Shown here: one piece after another, positions 1 to 7,747 of the stretch
Position numbering within the stretch: the first letter of the stretch is position 1
Layout of the letters: every line of letters begins with the position of its first letter
Source of the DNA: CAWUJT01 sp963922715
GTDB lineage: Bacteria; Pseudomonadota; Alphaproteobacteria; Rhodobacterales; Rhodobacteraceae
Direction: 5' to 3'
Length of the DNA stretch: 26,175 bases
Assembly (NCBI GenBank): GCA_963922715.1
Contig: CAWUJT010000018.1
Location: 1-26,175 of the forward strand
Notes under the pieces: model-generated
Told to the model about the DNA's origin: nothing
What the model saw: only the letters and a program-made list of their open reading frames with translations
Databases searched by the model: none
Made by a program: the position numbers and the translations under genes

Positions 1-1071
1 ATGGTGGTGACTGTGCGCTTCACGCTCAAGACGGCAGAGGCCCGTGCAAAAGCTGTCGCACAATGTGCACTCGGCCACGTTTGAACCTGGTGCGCTTGCG
101 CCTTGGCCTTCGACATGGTGATGGTGGCTTTCTTGCACAGCGCCCACCTCGCTCTCAAAGCCCAAGACTTTGGTGCGATACTTACACGTCACACACATCG
201 ACGGTGGAACCGCACCAAAGGCGGGATGTCGTCGTTCCTCGGCCAAGATATGACGGTGGCCGCCATCGGCGATGGCCAAGACTTGTGCGCGATAGCCACA
301 ATCCGCGCAAGACGGGGGCGGTGCATCGCTGACCAATTCCATCACACGCTCGGCAAAGGTTTCCAGGACGTGTGCATGATCGCCCAGATACCCAGCTTTG
401 ATAAACTCAATATCGGGATACTGAGCGGCCACTTGATCCGTAAACCCATAGATGCGGTCGATCAAAATGCCTGAAAACAGAAAATACGGGAACACAACAA
501 TGCGTTTATATCCCAGTCGCGCGGCATGTTGCAGACAAGGCTCCACCAGCGGAAAAGTGACGCCAGAATAGCCCACTTCAAGCCACCCAAGCCCCAAGCC
601 TTCATGCAGCATTCGCGCAACCTTGGCGACATTGCCATTGGCATCGGGATCGGACGCGCCGCGCCCGATCACCACAAGACAGGTCTCATGGCGCGGGACA
701 CGGTCATCGAGCACAGCTTCGATACGCGCAGCGGCGGCTTGCAGCATCTTGGGATCGATACCCAACTCGCGGCCATAGCGGATGTCAATGCCATGATTGG
801 CGGCATAGGTGTTCAGCACCGTGGGAATGTCATTCTTGGCGTGCATGGCGGCAAAGAGCATGCCTGGCACCGCCAAGATGCGCTCACATCCCTTGGCGCG
901 CAAAACCTCCAGGCCATCGCGCAAAACGGGGTTGGCGAATTCAAGATACCCATAATCCACCACCCAGTCGGGGGGTAAAAAATCCGGCAGCTTCTCGGCC
1001 AAGACTTTGAACTCATCCACCGCTTTCTGACTGCGGGAGCCATGGCCGCAAATCATCACCCCTGTTTTCAT
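1..1071 (-). CDS. cbiX: Sirohydrochlorin cobaltochelatase-type protein CbiX, long Cys/His-rich form (3' end beyond window)
   Basis: Predicted to insert cobalt into sirohydrochlorin in the anaerobic-type cobalamin route, in the cytoplasm. The N-terminal CbiX/SirB chelatase fold is seen as CGHGSRS (His10), DYGYLEFANP (Glu44) and MLFAAMHAKNDIP (His77), a second chelatase half follows around residues 115-225 (VVIGRGASDPDANG, VGYSGVTFPLV). The C-terminal part carries two similar CxxCxYR motifs (Cys255/258 and Cys293/296; the second is MxCxxC, the motif known to hold an Fe-S cluster in long CbiX proteins), a His4 run at 316-319, a four-Cys cluster at 335-346 and a further HSHHH at the window edge. 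357 residues are visible and no stop is reached. The ATG overlaps the stop of the upstream small gene by 4 nt (ATGA), so translation is probably coupled. Family assignment is firm; metal specificity is inferred. Confidence 0.88.
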   Translation of the reverse strand, partial: MKTGVMICGHGSRSQKAVDEFKVLAEKLPDFLPPDWVVDYGYLEFANPVLRDGLEVLRAKGCERILAVPGMLFAAMHAKNDIPTVLNTYAANHGIDIRYGRELGIDPKMLQAAAARIEAVLDDRVPRHETCLVVIGRGASDPDANGNVAKVARMLHEGLGLGWLEVGYSGVTFPLVEPCLQHAARLGYKRIVVFPYFLFSGILIDRIYGFTDQVAAQYPDIEFIKAGYLGDHAHVLETFAERVMELVSDAPPPSCADCGYRAQVLAIADGGHRHILAEERRHPAFGAVPPSMCVTCKYRTKVLGFESEVGAVQESHHHHVEGQGASAPGSNVAECTLCDSFCTGLCRLEREAHSHHH

Positions 1072-1253
1072 TCTGTGTCCTCTGCGTTTTCTGTTTTACG
1101 CGCCTGGACCCGTACTTCCCAAAGAAGTGCCACCAGCGTCGCACTGAGGGCCGCGAGCCCCACCAAAGGGTCAAAACTCCCTAAATCACTCAGCTGACCC
1201 ACTTGCGCCAAAGCAGGGCTCGCGCTGAGCATGAAAATAAAGAGGGGCCGCAT
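1068..1253 (-). CDS. Small predicted membrane/exported protein coupled to cbiX (61 aa)
   Basis: I do not recognise this family. The chosen ATG has a clear AGGAG about 8 nt upstream, better than an in-frame start further up at 1307. The product begins with a short hydrophobic stretch ending SASPALAQ, which looks like a signal peptide cleavage site, and has a second hydrophobic segment at about residues 30-46 (VGLAALSATLVALLW) followed by a charged tail rich in Arg, Lys and Glu. It could be a single-pass membrane protein with a cleaved signal, or a two-pass hairpin. Its stop codon overlaps the cbiX start (ATGA), so it is very likely co-translated with cbiX and may help the cobalt/cobalamin pathway; that link is inference from context only. 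It has no His or Cys metal motif, so it is not an obvious CbtB-type cobalt transporter subunit. Confidence 0.6.
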   Translation of the reverse strand: MRPLFIFMLSASPALAQVGQLSDLGSFDPLVGLAALSATLVALLWEVRVQARKTENAEDTE

Positions 1254-1504
1254 GGGCGATACTCCTATGGTATGAGCCCTGGTCCATACGCCGTTTGACG
1301 ATACCAATGCGTCACCCCCGGCATGGGTCGGCGCGCAACGGTCTCCTATCCGGCCCTGAAGGGCGTCGTCTGTTTATTTTGGGTAACGGTTCGAAGGGTA
1401 CGGCGCAACCGAATTCTACGGCTGTCTTGGTTCAAATTGAACAGAGTGGTTGCCCAAAGGCCATTCCACCCATAGGTAGCTGGAAAGAGCTTTGGAGAAC
1501 TAAG
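1254..1504. other. Divergent intergenic region between the cbiX-linked small gene and pepF
   Basis: This 251-nt stretch should hold promoters for both divergent genes. I looked for a cobalamin riboswitch on the minus strand because cbiX lies downstream, and did not find a convincing B12 box or the usual surrounding helices. A short inverted repeat, TTCAA-A-TTGAA, sits at 1431-1441. No promoter pair could be assigned with confidence. Confidence 0.4.
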
Positions 1505-3325
1505 ATGACACACGCCCCCCGCACTTTTGATGCCAACACCTCCCACGGTGTTGAAGAGTTTGGCGATTTGCCAGAATGGGATTTGAGCGATCTCTACACA
1601 GGTGAAGACGCCCCCGAACTCTTGACCGATCTCGACTGGCTTGCCGAGGCCTGTCAGGCATTTGCTGCGGATTATGAGGGCAAGCTGGCCACGCTTGATG
1701 CCGACGCGTTGCATGTATGTGTCAGACGCCACGAAGAGATTGAGGTCCGCTCCGGGCGGATCATGTCCTTTGCCGGGCTGCGCTACTATCAAAACACCAC
1801 AGATGCAGGCCGCGCCAAATTCCTCTCTGACATGCAGGACAAAATCACCGGCTACACCACGCCTTTGGTGTTCTTTTCGCTCGAATTCAACGCCCTTGCG
1901 GATGCGCACTTAGAACAGGCCTATGAGGCATCCAAAGCTCTGGCCAGGTATCGCCCAGTTTTGGACCGGATGCGGGCGATGAAACCCTACCAACTGTCCG
2001 ATGAGTTGGAGCGGTTTTTGCACGATCAATCCGTGGTTGGGGCCTCCGCCTGGAACAAACTTTTTGATGAAACCATCGCGGGGCTCGCCTTCACCGTAGA
2101 AGGACAAGAGCTAAACATCGAAGGCACGCTCAACCTATTGACCGACACAAACCGCGCCAAACGGGAGGCCGCGGCACACGCGCTGGCCGATGTGTTTGGG
2201 CAAAACATCAAAACCTTTGCACGCGTGCACAACACATTGGCTAAGGAAAAGGACATCACAGACCGCTGGCGCGGCCTGCCCACACCGCAAATGTCGCGCC
2301 ACCTGTCCAATCATGTCGAACCCGAGGTGGTCGAAGCCCTGCGCGATGCGGTGGTGGCTGCCTACCCACGCCTCTCTCACCGGTACTACGCCTTAAAAGC
2401 CAAGTGGATGGGCCTTGAGACCTTGGAAGTGTGGGATCGCAACGCCCCCTTGCCACTGGAAGACCCCCGGACCATTAACTGGGCCGAGGCCCGAAACACG
2501 GTGATGGAAGCCTATCGCGCTTTCGATCCGAAACTCGCCGACCTTGCGGCCCCGTTTTTCGACCGCGGCTGGATTGATGCCGCCGTCAAACCTGGCAAAG
2601 CCCCTGGTGCTTTTGCCCACCCCACCGTCACCACGGTGCACCCGTATGTGATGCTCAATTACCTGGGCAAACCCCGTGATGTGATGACTTTAGCCCATGA
2701 ACTTGGCCATGGCGTGCATCAGCGCTTGGCCGCCGTACAAGGGGAGTTGCTTAGCTCTACACCACTGACCTTAGCAGAGACTGCCAGCGTCTTTGGCGAA
2801 ATGCTGACCTTCCGCGCGCTGCTTGACCAGGCCGAGACCCCTGCGGCACGCAAAGTCCTTTTGGCCGGGAAGGTGGAGGACATGATCAACACCGTCATCC
2901 GCCAAATCGCGTTTTACGATTTTGAGTGCAAACTCCATGCCGCGCGCAAACAGGGGGAACTGACCCCAGACGACATCAACGCCCTCTGGATGTCTGTGCA
3001 AGCGGAAAGTCTGGGGCCTGTGTTCACCTTCATGGAGGGTTATGAAACCTTTTGGGCCTATATCCCGCATTTCATCCACTCCCCGTTTTACGTCTACGCC
3101 TATGCGTTTGGCGACGGGCTGGTGAACGCGCTTTATGCGGTCTATGAGGACGGCGATCCTGGCTTTCAGGACAAATACTTCGAGATGCTCACAGCCGGCG
3201 GGACCAAACACCACACTCAGCTTCTGGCGCCCTTTGGCCTGGATGCCAGCGATCCCGCCTTTTGGGACAAGGGCCTGAGCATGATTTCCGGCATGATCGA
3301 CACGCTCGAGGCGATGGACACCTAA
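1505..3325 (+). CDS. pepF: M3 family oligoendopeptidase F (606 aa)
   Basis: A cytoplasmic zinc metallopeptidase that cleaves short peptides, used in peptide recycling. The zinc site is visible: HELGH at residues 398-402 (His398, catalytic Glu399, His402) and the third ligand Glu425 in LAETASVFGE. The N-terminal half (WDLSDLYTG, then a long helical region) and the downstream Tyr-rich stretch near the C-terminus (YIPHFIHSPFYVYAYAFGDGL) are typical of PepF. Length about 600 residues matches the family. The start ATG at 1505 is preceded by GGAG with 7 nt spacing; the reading frame stays open upstream to 1295, but that extension is low-complexity in character and lacks family features. It converges on the MFS gene with only 7 nt between stops and no hairpin terminator. 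Confidence 0.93.
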   Translation: MTHAPRTFDANTSHGVEEFGDLPEWDLSDLYTGEDAPELLTDLDWLAEACQAFAADYEGKLATLDADALHVCVRRHEEIEVRSGRIMSFAGLRYYQNTTDAGRAKFLSDMQDKITGYTTPLVFFSLEFNALADAHLEQAYEASKALARYRPVLDRMRAMKPYQLSDELERFLHDQSVVGASAWNKLFDETIAGLAFTVEGQELNIEGTLNLLTDTNRAKREAAAHALADVFGQNIKTFARVHNTLAKEKDITDRWRGLPTPQMSRHLSNHVEPEVVEALRDAVVAAYPRLSHRYYALKAKWMGLETLEVWDRNAPLPLEDPRTINWAEARNTVMEAYRAFDPKLADLAAPFFDRGWIDAAVKPGKAPGAFAHPTVTTVHPYVMLNYLGKPRDVMTLAHELGHGVHQRLAAVQGELLSSTPLTLAETASVFGEMLTFRALLDQAETPAARKVLLAGKVEDMINTVIRQIAFYDFECKLHAARKQGELTPDDINALWMSVQAESLGPVFTFMEGYETFWAYIPHFIHSPFYVYAYAFGDGLVNALYAVYEDGDPGFQDKYFEMLTAGGTKHHTQLLAPFGLDASDPAFWDKGLSMISGMIDTLEAMDT

Positions 3326-3332
3326 GCCACGT

Positions 3333-4622
3333 TTATCCACGCACCAGAAGGGCAAGCACAGCGGCGGCCAGAATGACAGCCGCCGCAAATCCAAAGAGAC
3401 TTGCCCCAAGTGAGACATAGAACACACCGCCCGCCACGAGCCCGGCAATGCTGGCAACAGCCGCACCGCTTTGGGCATAGCCTTGCACGGCGCCTTGCAG
3501 CGCGCTGCCAGCGGAGGTCGACAGCACCGACAAGAACGTGGGCCACATCAGCCCATTGCCCAAAGCGATCAGCCCGGCGGCCAGTCCAACAAACCCCAAG
3601 GCCGGGGACAGAAGTGCGGCAAACCCCAGCGCCAGCAAAAGGCCGCCCACCCCCATCAACACCCGCGCGCTTATGTGCCGCGCGGCAAAGGCCAAGACCG
3701 GCCCCTGCACCACAATCATGGCCAAGCTGAGCGCGGCAAAGTAAACCCCGATGCCCGTCACATCCCAGGCCAGCGCCTCCACCGCATGGACAGGAAAGGC
3801 CACATAGAAGAAACTAAACCCCAGCATCACCAGAAAATTCACCGCCATCAGCGCCGCCATATTCGGACGTGCCAAGATGCCCCTCAGCCCGCTTTGACCC
3901 TCCCCCACCACGTCATAGGCGGCGCGGGGCTCTTGGCCATAGAGCTCACAGGCCGAGGCAGGCTCCAGCGGCGCGGTGATCGCCGCAGGCCGCACCTCCA
4001 CCAGGCCAAACCGGATCAACGCTAAGGCCACGGTGGAGATCACAATCGCCGCCACCACCGGCACCACCGCCCCTAAGGCCGTGGCCCCCAACAGGCCCGC
4101 CAGCGCTGGGCCGACGATAAAACCCAAATTGCCCGAGACCGCCATCTTGCCGAAATTCGCCGCACGCTCTGGCTCTGGGCTGATGTCGGCGAGATAAGCG
4201 TTAGAGACCGAGATATTGCCCCCCGTCACCCCATCGGCGGCGCGGGCCAGAAACAAGATCACCAAGGGCAATGTCAGCACAAAATCCCCCAACCAGCGGC
4301 TTTGCACATCAAAGAGCGCGGCATCAGGCGCGGCAAAGGCCAACAGAAACACAATCCAAGACGCCAGCGTTCCCCCCTGGCTGAGCAACAGCACCCGCCG
4401 CCGGCCAATGCGGTCCGACAACCGGCCCAGGATCGGCGCGCCAAAGAGTTGAAACAGCGAATAGGTGGCGGCCAGAATGCCATAGACCACGGCGTTACCG
4501 CCCCACTGGGTGACCAGCACCACCAAAAACGGTGTGACAATGGAAAAGCCGAGCGTGCCCACGAAGTTGACCGCCAACAGCGGGACGATTGAGGGCGAGG
4601 TCTGGGCAGGCACAGGCTCCAT
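3333..4622 (-). CDS. MFS transporter, DHA1/TetA-like (429 aa)
   Basis: A 12-helix inner membrane transporter of the major facilitator superfamily, probably a proton-driven exporter. Motif A between helices 2 and 3 is clear (GRLSDRIGRRRVLL), and helix 5 has the antiporter-type pattern (GFIVGPALAGLLG). A central loop of hydrophilic residues (about 205-245, rich in Glu, Pro and Ala) separates the two six-helix halves. The ATG at 4622 is chosen because homologous MFS proteins start shortly before helix 1; the frame stays open to GTG 4679 with another ATG at 4664, and no strong Shine-Dalgarno decides between them. Substrate cannot be told. It is divergent from the unknown gene at 4760, which shares its promoter region. 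Confidence 0.85.
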   Translation of the reverse strand: MEPVPAQTSPSIVPLLAVNFVGTLGFSIVTPFLVVLVTQWGGNAVVYGILAATYSLFQLFGAPILGRLSDRIGRRRVLLLSQGGTLASWIVFLLAFAAPDAALFDVQSRWLGDFVLTLPLVILFLARAADGVTGGNISVSNAYLADISPEPERAANFGKMAVSGNLGFIVGPALAGLLGATALGAVVPVVAAIVISTVALALIRFGLVEVRPAAITAPLEPASACELYGQEPRAAYDVVGEGQSGLRGILARPNMAALMAVNFLVMLGFSFFYVAFPVHAVEALAWDVTGIGVYFAALSLAMIVVQGPVLAFAARHISARVLMGVGGLLLALGFAALLSPALGFVGLAAGLIALGNGLMWPTFLSVLSTSAGSALQGAVQGYAQSGAAVASIAGLVAGGVFYVSLGASLFGFAAAVILAAAVLALLVRG

Positions 4623-4668
4623 GTATGTAGTCTTGGCGCAGAGGCCCACCAAACGCAACCACATTGCA

Positions 4669-4688
4669 GCGCGCCCCACAGGGCGCGC
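4669..4688. promoter_or_regulatory. GC-rich perfect hairpin in the MFS gene leader
   Basis: Arms GCGCGCCC (4669-4676) and GGGCGCGC (4681-4688) form a perfect 8-bp stem around the loop CACA. It sits 47-66 nt upstream of the preferred MFS start on the minus strand and covers the region of alternative upstream starts. No T-run follows on either strand, so it is not an ordinary terminator. It may be an mRNA leader structure or a protein site. Confidence 0.5.
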
Positions 4689-4728
4689 GATGTCATTTTT
4701 GGGTCAGGTCGATCAAACCCCTTGCACA

Positions 4729-4759
4729 CCCTAAGGTCTTTCTGTGACATACCCTTAGG
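4729..4759. promoter_or_regulatory. Inverted repeat CCCTAAGG / CCCTTAGG, candidate operator at the start of the 4760 gene
   Basis: CCCTAAGG at 4729-4736 and CCCTTAGG at 4752-4759 are reverse-complement arms over 7 bases (CCTAAGG/CCTTAGG) with a centre-to-centre distance of 23 bp, about two helical turns. The right arm ends directly at the ATG of the downstream gene. A poor -35/-10 pair, TTGCAC (4722-4727) and TGACAT (4745-4750) with a 17-nt spacer, overlaps the repeat. A regulator binding here could control one or both divergent genes. This is inference from layout. Confidence 0.4.
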
Positions 4760-6238
4760 ATGGCAAAGATCACTGACGAAAACAGCGCCCGTGAATGGCT
4801 CAGGACGCAACCGCATCAGGTGCAGGTGTGGATCGCCGCGCGCGCGGCCCTGCGTGCTGTGCCCAGTCTGTACCGCGCACCCGAGGTTGTCTTTGACCGT
4901 TTGACCTTGGTTAACTTTCGTACGTTGATCATTTCGTCGGCTGCGGCTCTTGTGTCAGCCGAAGACATGAAAGAGCTGAAAGACTTAGCAGATTTCTCAG
5001 TACACATATCATCAAAATTCTTAACTCCACCATCCTTACACGTTGTCTCTAGTTTGAATAGGTTAGTTAATTACACCGCCAGAAGTATTGTCTCGCCCAA
5101 GGTTTCCACCGATATCGTCGCGGAAAGCGCTCTAAGTATGGGATACATAGACTTCGGTTCACCAGTATTTGACGGCGATTTATCTGCTTTAAATGTGCTT
5201 CGCACACCTGGTGCTGCCGCCGCCTACGCTGCCGTGAATAGCGATGCCCAGACCCCGGGCCAAGGTTGGCCGCCGCTGTGGCCCGATGGTACGAGCGAGC
5301 CGAAAGAGCTCCGCGCCCTCTGGCCCAAGCTCAGAGATCGGCTGTTGCAAGACGAACCCACCTGGGGGTTTTGGGTGGAGTGGTATGAGGCGCTGTTGAA
5401 GGGCAACCCACCGCAAAGCCTGTTGAACCTGACCATCGCCATTGCCAAACAGATGACTGTTGGAGACTGGGAGGCAGGCCCCAAACACGTCGCCCAGCGG
5501 ATCGGGGAGATCAAGGCTCGGCTTGTCAGTGATCTGTTGCCCCAGGCGGAAGACCTGCAAAAATCAGAAACAACGGGTCTTTATGATGTTGTCACTGTCG
5601 CCATCATTCCAGAAGATATGCTCCGCCGTATTGTCGATCAAACACGCTTTGCCCTGGACACGGCGATGCGCGGGAATAGTGGATTAAACGATTTCGATGT
5701 TGCCGCACGCTATATCCGTCACGCCTGCGAAGTGTGCCCCGAAGATACCAATACCGTCGAGCAGCATTTTACTATGGCTGCGAAATCTTTACGCCGAGGT
5801 CTTGAAACCGGAAAGTTTGACATCGACTCCGGCGTCCCCGAATTGGCCGAGAGTTTAGAGCGCCATGCGCTACAACTGCGCGCGGATCATCCCGATGTGG
5901 GTCAAGCCTGGACAACACGTGCGGCACAAAGGCTGCGCGAAATTGGCCCTGAGGTTGCAGATCAAGCCTATGTGGCAACAAAAGAGTATGCGCAAACCAC
6001 CGAAGGGCGGTTACGTCAAGAGACCGATTTGGACGCCGAGACGCTTGCCTCTAATGAGTCGCCGGAAGTGAAGGCAGAAGCGCTCAAGCGCAGCGGGGAG
6101 CGCGCGGCCAAGCAAAGCCTGAAGGAAAAAATTGTGCGCGGTGTCGATGCTGTCGATAAGTCAGCAACCGTAAAAGGTTCCAAAGCCGGACTGACAGCAT
6201 ATAGCCTTGTCGATATACTCTGGAAGTTGTTAGGGTAA
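4760..6238 (+). CDS. Hypothetical protein of unknown function (492 aa), mosaic base composition
   Basis: I recognise no catalytic motif or named domain. The N-terminus (ENSAREWLRTQP, then an Ala/Arg-rich helix) is followed by a helical stretch to about residue 75; residues about 70-150 are Ser/Val/Asn-rich; residues about 170-255 hold a Trp-rich block (GWPPLWPDGT, TWGFWVEWYEALLKG) ending in AGPKHVAQRIGEI; the rest is helical and charged, ending with a mildly hydrophobic tail. No signal peptide or clear membrane span, so probably cytoplasmic. An in-frame stop at 4745-4747 forces the start to ATG 4760 or later, and there is no spaced Shine-Dalgarno, only AGG directly before the ATG. Bases 4981-5100 are 38% GC against 70% in 5221-5280, suggesting a replaced or fast-evolving internal segment. 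Coding potential is good; function unknown. Confidence 0.8.
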   Translation: MAKITDENSAREWLRTQPHQVQVWIAARAALRAVPSLYRAPEVVFDRLTLVNFRTLIISSAAALVSAEDMKELKDLADFSVHISSKFLTPPSLHVVSSLNRLVNYTARSIVSPKVSTDIVAESALSMGYIDFGSPVFDGDLSALNVLRTPGAAAAYAAVNSDAQTPGQGWPPLWPDGTSEPKELRALWPKLRDRLLQDEPTWGFWVEWYEALLKGNPPQSLLNLTIAIAKQMTVGDWEAGPKHVAQRIGEIKARLVSDLLPQAEDLQKSETTGLYDVVTVAIIPEDMLRRIVDQTRFALDTAMRGNSGLNDFDVAARYIRHACEVCPEDTNTVEQHFTMAAKSLRRGLETGKFDIDSGVPELAESLERHALQLRADHPDVGQAWTTRAAQRLREIGPEVADQAYVATKEYAQTTEGRLRQETDLDAETLASNESPEVKAEALKRSGERAAKQSLKEKIVRGVDAVDKSATVKGSKAGLTAYSLVDILWKLLG

Positions 6239-6484
6239 GCCGCACGCATCGTTAGGGCGGTGTCCTGTATGCGCTCGGCTTCCTGGATCCTCTCACACTG
6301 TCGCAATAAGCCGCTACGCCCGCCAAGCGGTTGAATCGAAGACCCTTCGCAATCAAATTTCAGGCACCTGGTTAAACCTTTTAGCCCCTGAACTGGTTTA
6401 CGTCGCGCTTGGACCGGGGGATGTCGCGGGTTTGACTGGTGCTGGCAGCGGCCTTCGGCTAGGGTTGGCGGGAAGGAGAAGGTG
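6239..6484. other. Intergenic region upstream of the sox operon
   Basis: This 246-nt gap separates the unknown gene from soxB and should carry the sox promoter. It holds an inverted repeat described separately, and the soxB Shine-Dalgarno AGGAG near 6474-6478. No terminator hairpin with a T-run follows the unknown gene. Confidence 0.4.
6373..6400. promoter_or_regulatory. Inverted repeat TAAACC-N16-GGTTTA upstream of soxB
   Basis: Arms at 6373-6378 and 6395-6400 are perfect reverse complements with a 16-nt spacer; the left arm lies inside the palindrome GGTTAAACC (6371? to 6378 region). It is about 85 nt before the soxB start, a suitable place for an operator of a sarcosine or betaine responsive regulator. 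No regulator gene is adjacent, so the partner is unknown. Confidence 0.3.
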
Positions 6485-7735
6485 ATGGGATTTTCCGCAT
6501 TCCGTATCTTGTATGAAGGGCTCAGCGGCAACCGTGGATGGCGGCCCCATTGGCGCAACCCTGCCCCGAAGGCGGCCTATGATGTTGTCATCATCGGCGG
6601 CGGGGGGCATGGGCTCTCGACCGCTTATTATCTGGCCAAGGAGTATGGTCTGACCAATGTCGCTGTGCTCGAGAAAGGCTACCTTGGAGGTGGCAATGTG
6701 GGGCGCAACACCACCATCATTCGGGCCAATTACCAGATGCCAGGCAATTCGGAGTTCTACTCCATGTCGCTGAGGCTGTGGGAAAACCTGGAACAGGATT
6801 TCAACTATAATGCGATGGTGAGCCAGCGGGGGATCATTAATCTGTTTCACTCTGATGCTCAGCGCGATGCGTATGCGCGGCGCGGCAACACGATGGTGGC
6901 CCAAGGCGACGATGCGATCTTGCTCGACCGCGCAGGGGTGCGTGCGCTGTTGCCCTATCTGGACTATGACGCCGCGCGCTTTCCGATCTATGGGGGGCTT
7001 TATCATCCGCGCGGTGGTACGGCGCGGCATGATGCGGTGGCTTGGGGCTATGCGCGCGGCGCCGACCAGCGGGGTGTCGATCTGATCCAGAATTGCGCAG
7101 TGACAGGTATTCGTATGACGGGCGGCAAGGTGACCGGGGTGGAGACGACAAAAGGCCCCATTCGTGCCAAGAAAGTGGCGATTGTGGTGGCCGGGCGGTC
7201 CTCGCAAGTGGCCGCGATGGCGGGGCTGACCCTGCCCATTGAAAGCCATGTCCTGCAGGCGTTTGTCACCGAGGGGCTCAAGCCCGTGATGGATCATGTG
7301 GTCACTTTTGGCAAAGGGCATTTCTACATCAGCCAATCCGATAAGGGCGGGTTGGTATTTGGCGGCGATCTGGACTTTTATGCCTCTTATGCGGCGCGGG
7401 GCAACCTGCCCATGGCTGAGCATATTATGGAGGCCGGGATGGCACTGATGCCGATGATCGGACAGGCCAAGGTGCTGCGCTCTTGGGGCGGGATCATGGA
7501 CATGACGCCCGATGGCTCTTTTATTATGGACCGCACAGGGATTGACGGGCTCTATATCAACTGCGGCTGGTGCTATGGTGGCTTTAAAGCTGTCCCAGGG
7601 TCAGGGTTTGCCTTTGCCCATCTGTTGGCCAAGGACGTGCCGCATCCCACCACAGTGCGCCACAGGCTCGATCGGTTTCGCACCGGTCATCTGCTGGATG
7701 AAGAGGCCACAGGGTCTCAGCACAATTTGCACTAG
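6485..7735 (+). CDS. soxB: Sarcosine oxidase, beta subunit (416 aa)
   Basis: The beta subunit of heterotetrameric sarcosine oxidase carries the site where sarcosine is demethylated using O2, giving glycine, H2O2 and 5,10-methylene-tetrahydrofolate with the other subunits. An N-terminal dinucleotide-binding fold is seen as VVIIGGGGHGLSTAYYL (about 34-50) for FAD, followed by the family signature VGRNTTIIRANY. His182 in GGTARHDAVAWGYA is at the place of the histidine that binds FMN covalently in characterised enzymes. Length fits the usual 405-420 residues. ATG 6485 is preferred over the GTG one codon upstream because AGGAG lies about 6 nt before it. soxD starts 12 nt after its stop. Confidence 0.94.
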   Translation: MGFSAFRILYEGLSGNRGWRPHWRNPAPKAAYDVVIIGGGGHGLSTAYYLAKEYGLTNVAVLEKGYLGGGNVGRNTTIIRANYQMPGNSEFYSMSLRLWENLEQDFNYNAMVSQRGIINLFHSDAQRDAYARRGNTMVAQGDDAILLDRAGVRALLPYLDYDAARFPIYGGLYHPRGGTARHDAVAWGYARGADQRGVDLIQNCAVTGIRMTGGKVTGVETTKGPIRAKKVAIVVAGRSSQVAAMAGLTLPIESHVLQAFVTEGLKPVMDHVVTFGKGHFYISQSDKGGLVFGGDLDFYASYAARGNLPMAEHIMEAGMALMPMIGQAKVLRSWGGIMDMTPDGSFIMDRTGIDGLYINCGWCYGGFKAVPGSGFAFAHLLAKDVPHPTTVRHRLDRFRTGHLLDEEATGSQHNLH

Positions 7736-7747
7736 AGAGGTCACACG

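Noticed and set aside
1295..1504. Upstream extension of the pepF reading frame
   Set aside because: The frame is open, but the added 70 residues do not resemble PepF, and a good GGAG stands before ATG 1505.
1254..1504. Cobalamin riboswitch upstream of the cbiX pair
   Set aside because: Expected from context, but no convincing B12 box or supporting helices were seen on the minus strand.
2771..3478. 235-codon minus-strand frame overlapping pepF and the MFS gene end
   Set aside because: It runs antisense to the catalytic half of pepF and crosses into the MFS gene in another frame; no Shine-Dalgarno or family features.
6016..6558. 180-codon minus-strand frame across the gap before soxB
   Set aside because: Mostly antisense to the end of the 4760 gene and the start of soxB; the part within the gap is short and has no ribosome site.
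6398..7423. 341-codon open frame on the minus strand
   Set aside because: Antisense to soxB, which is certain from its motifs; the His/Arg/Pro-rich peptide is a typical shadow of GC-rich coding DNA.
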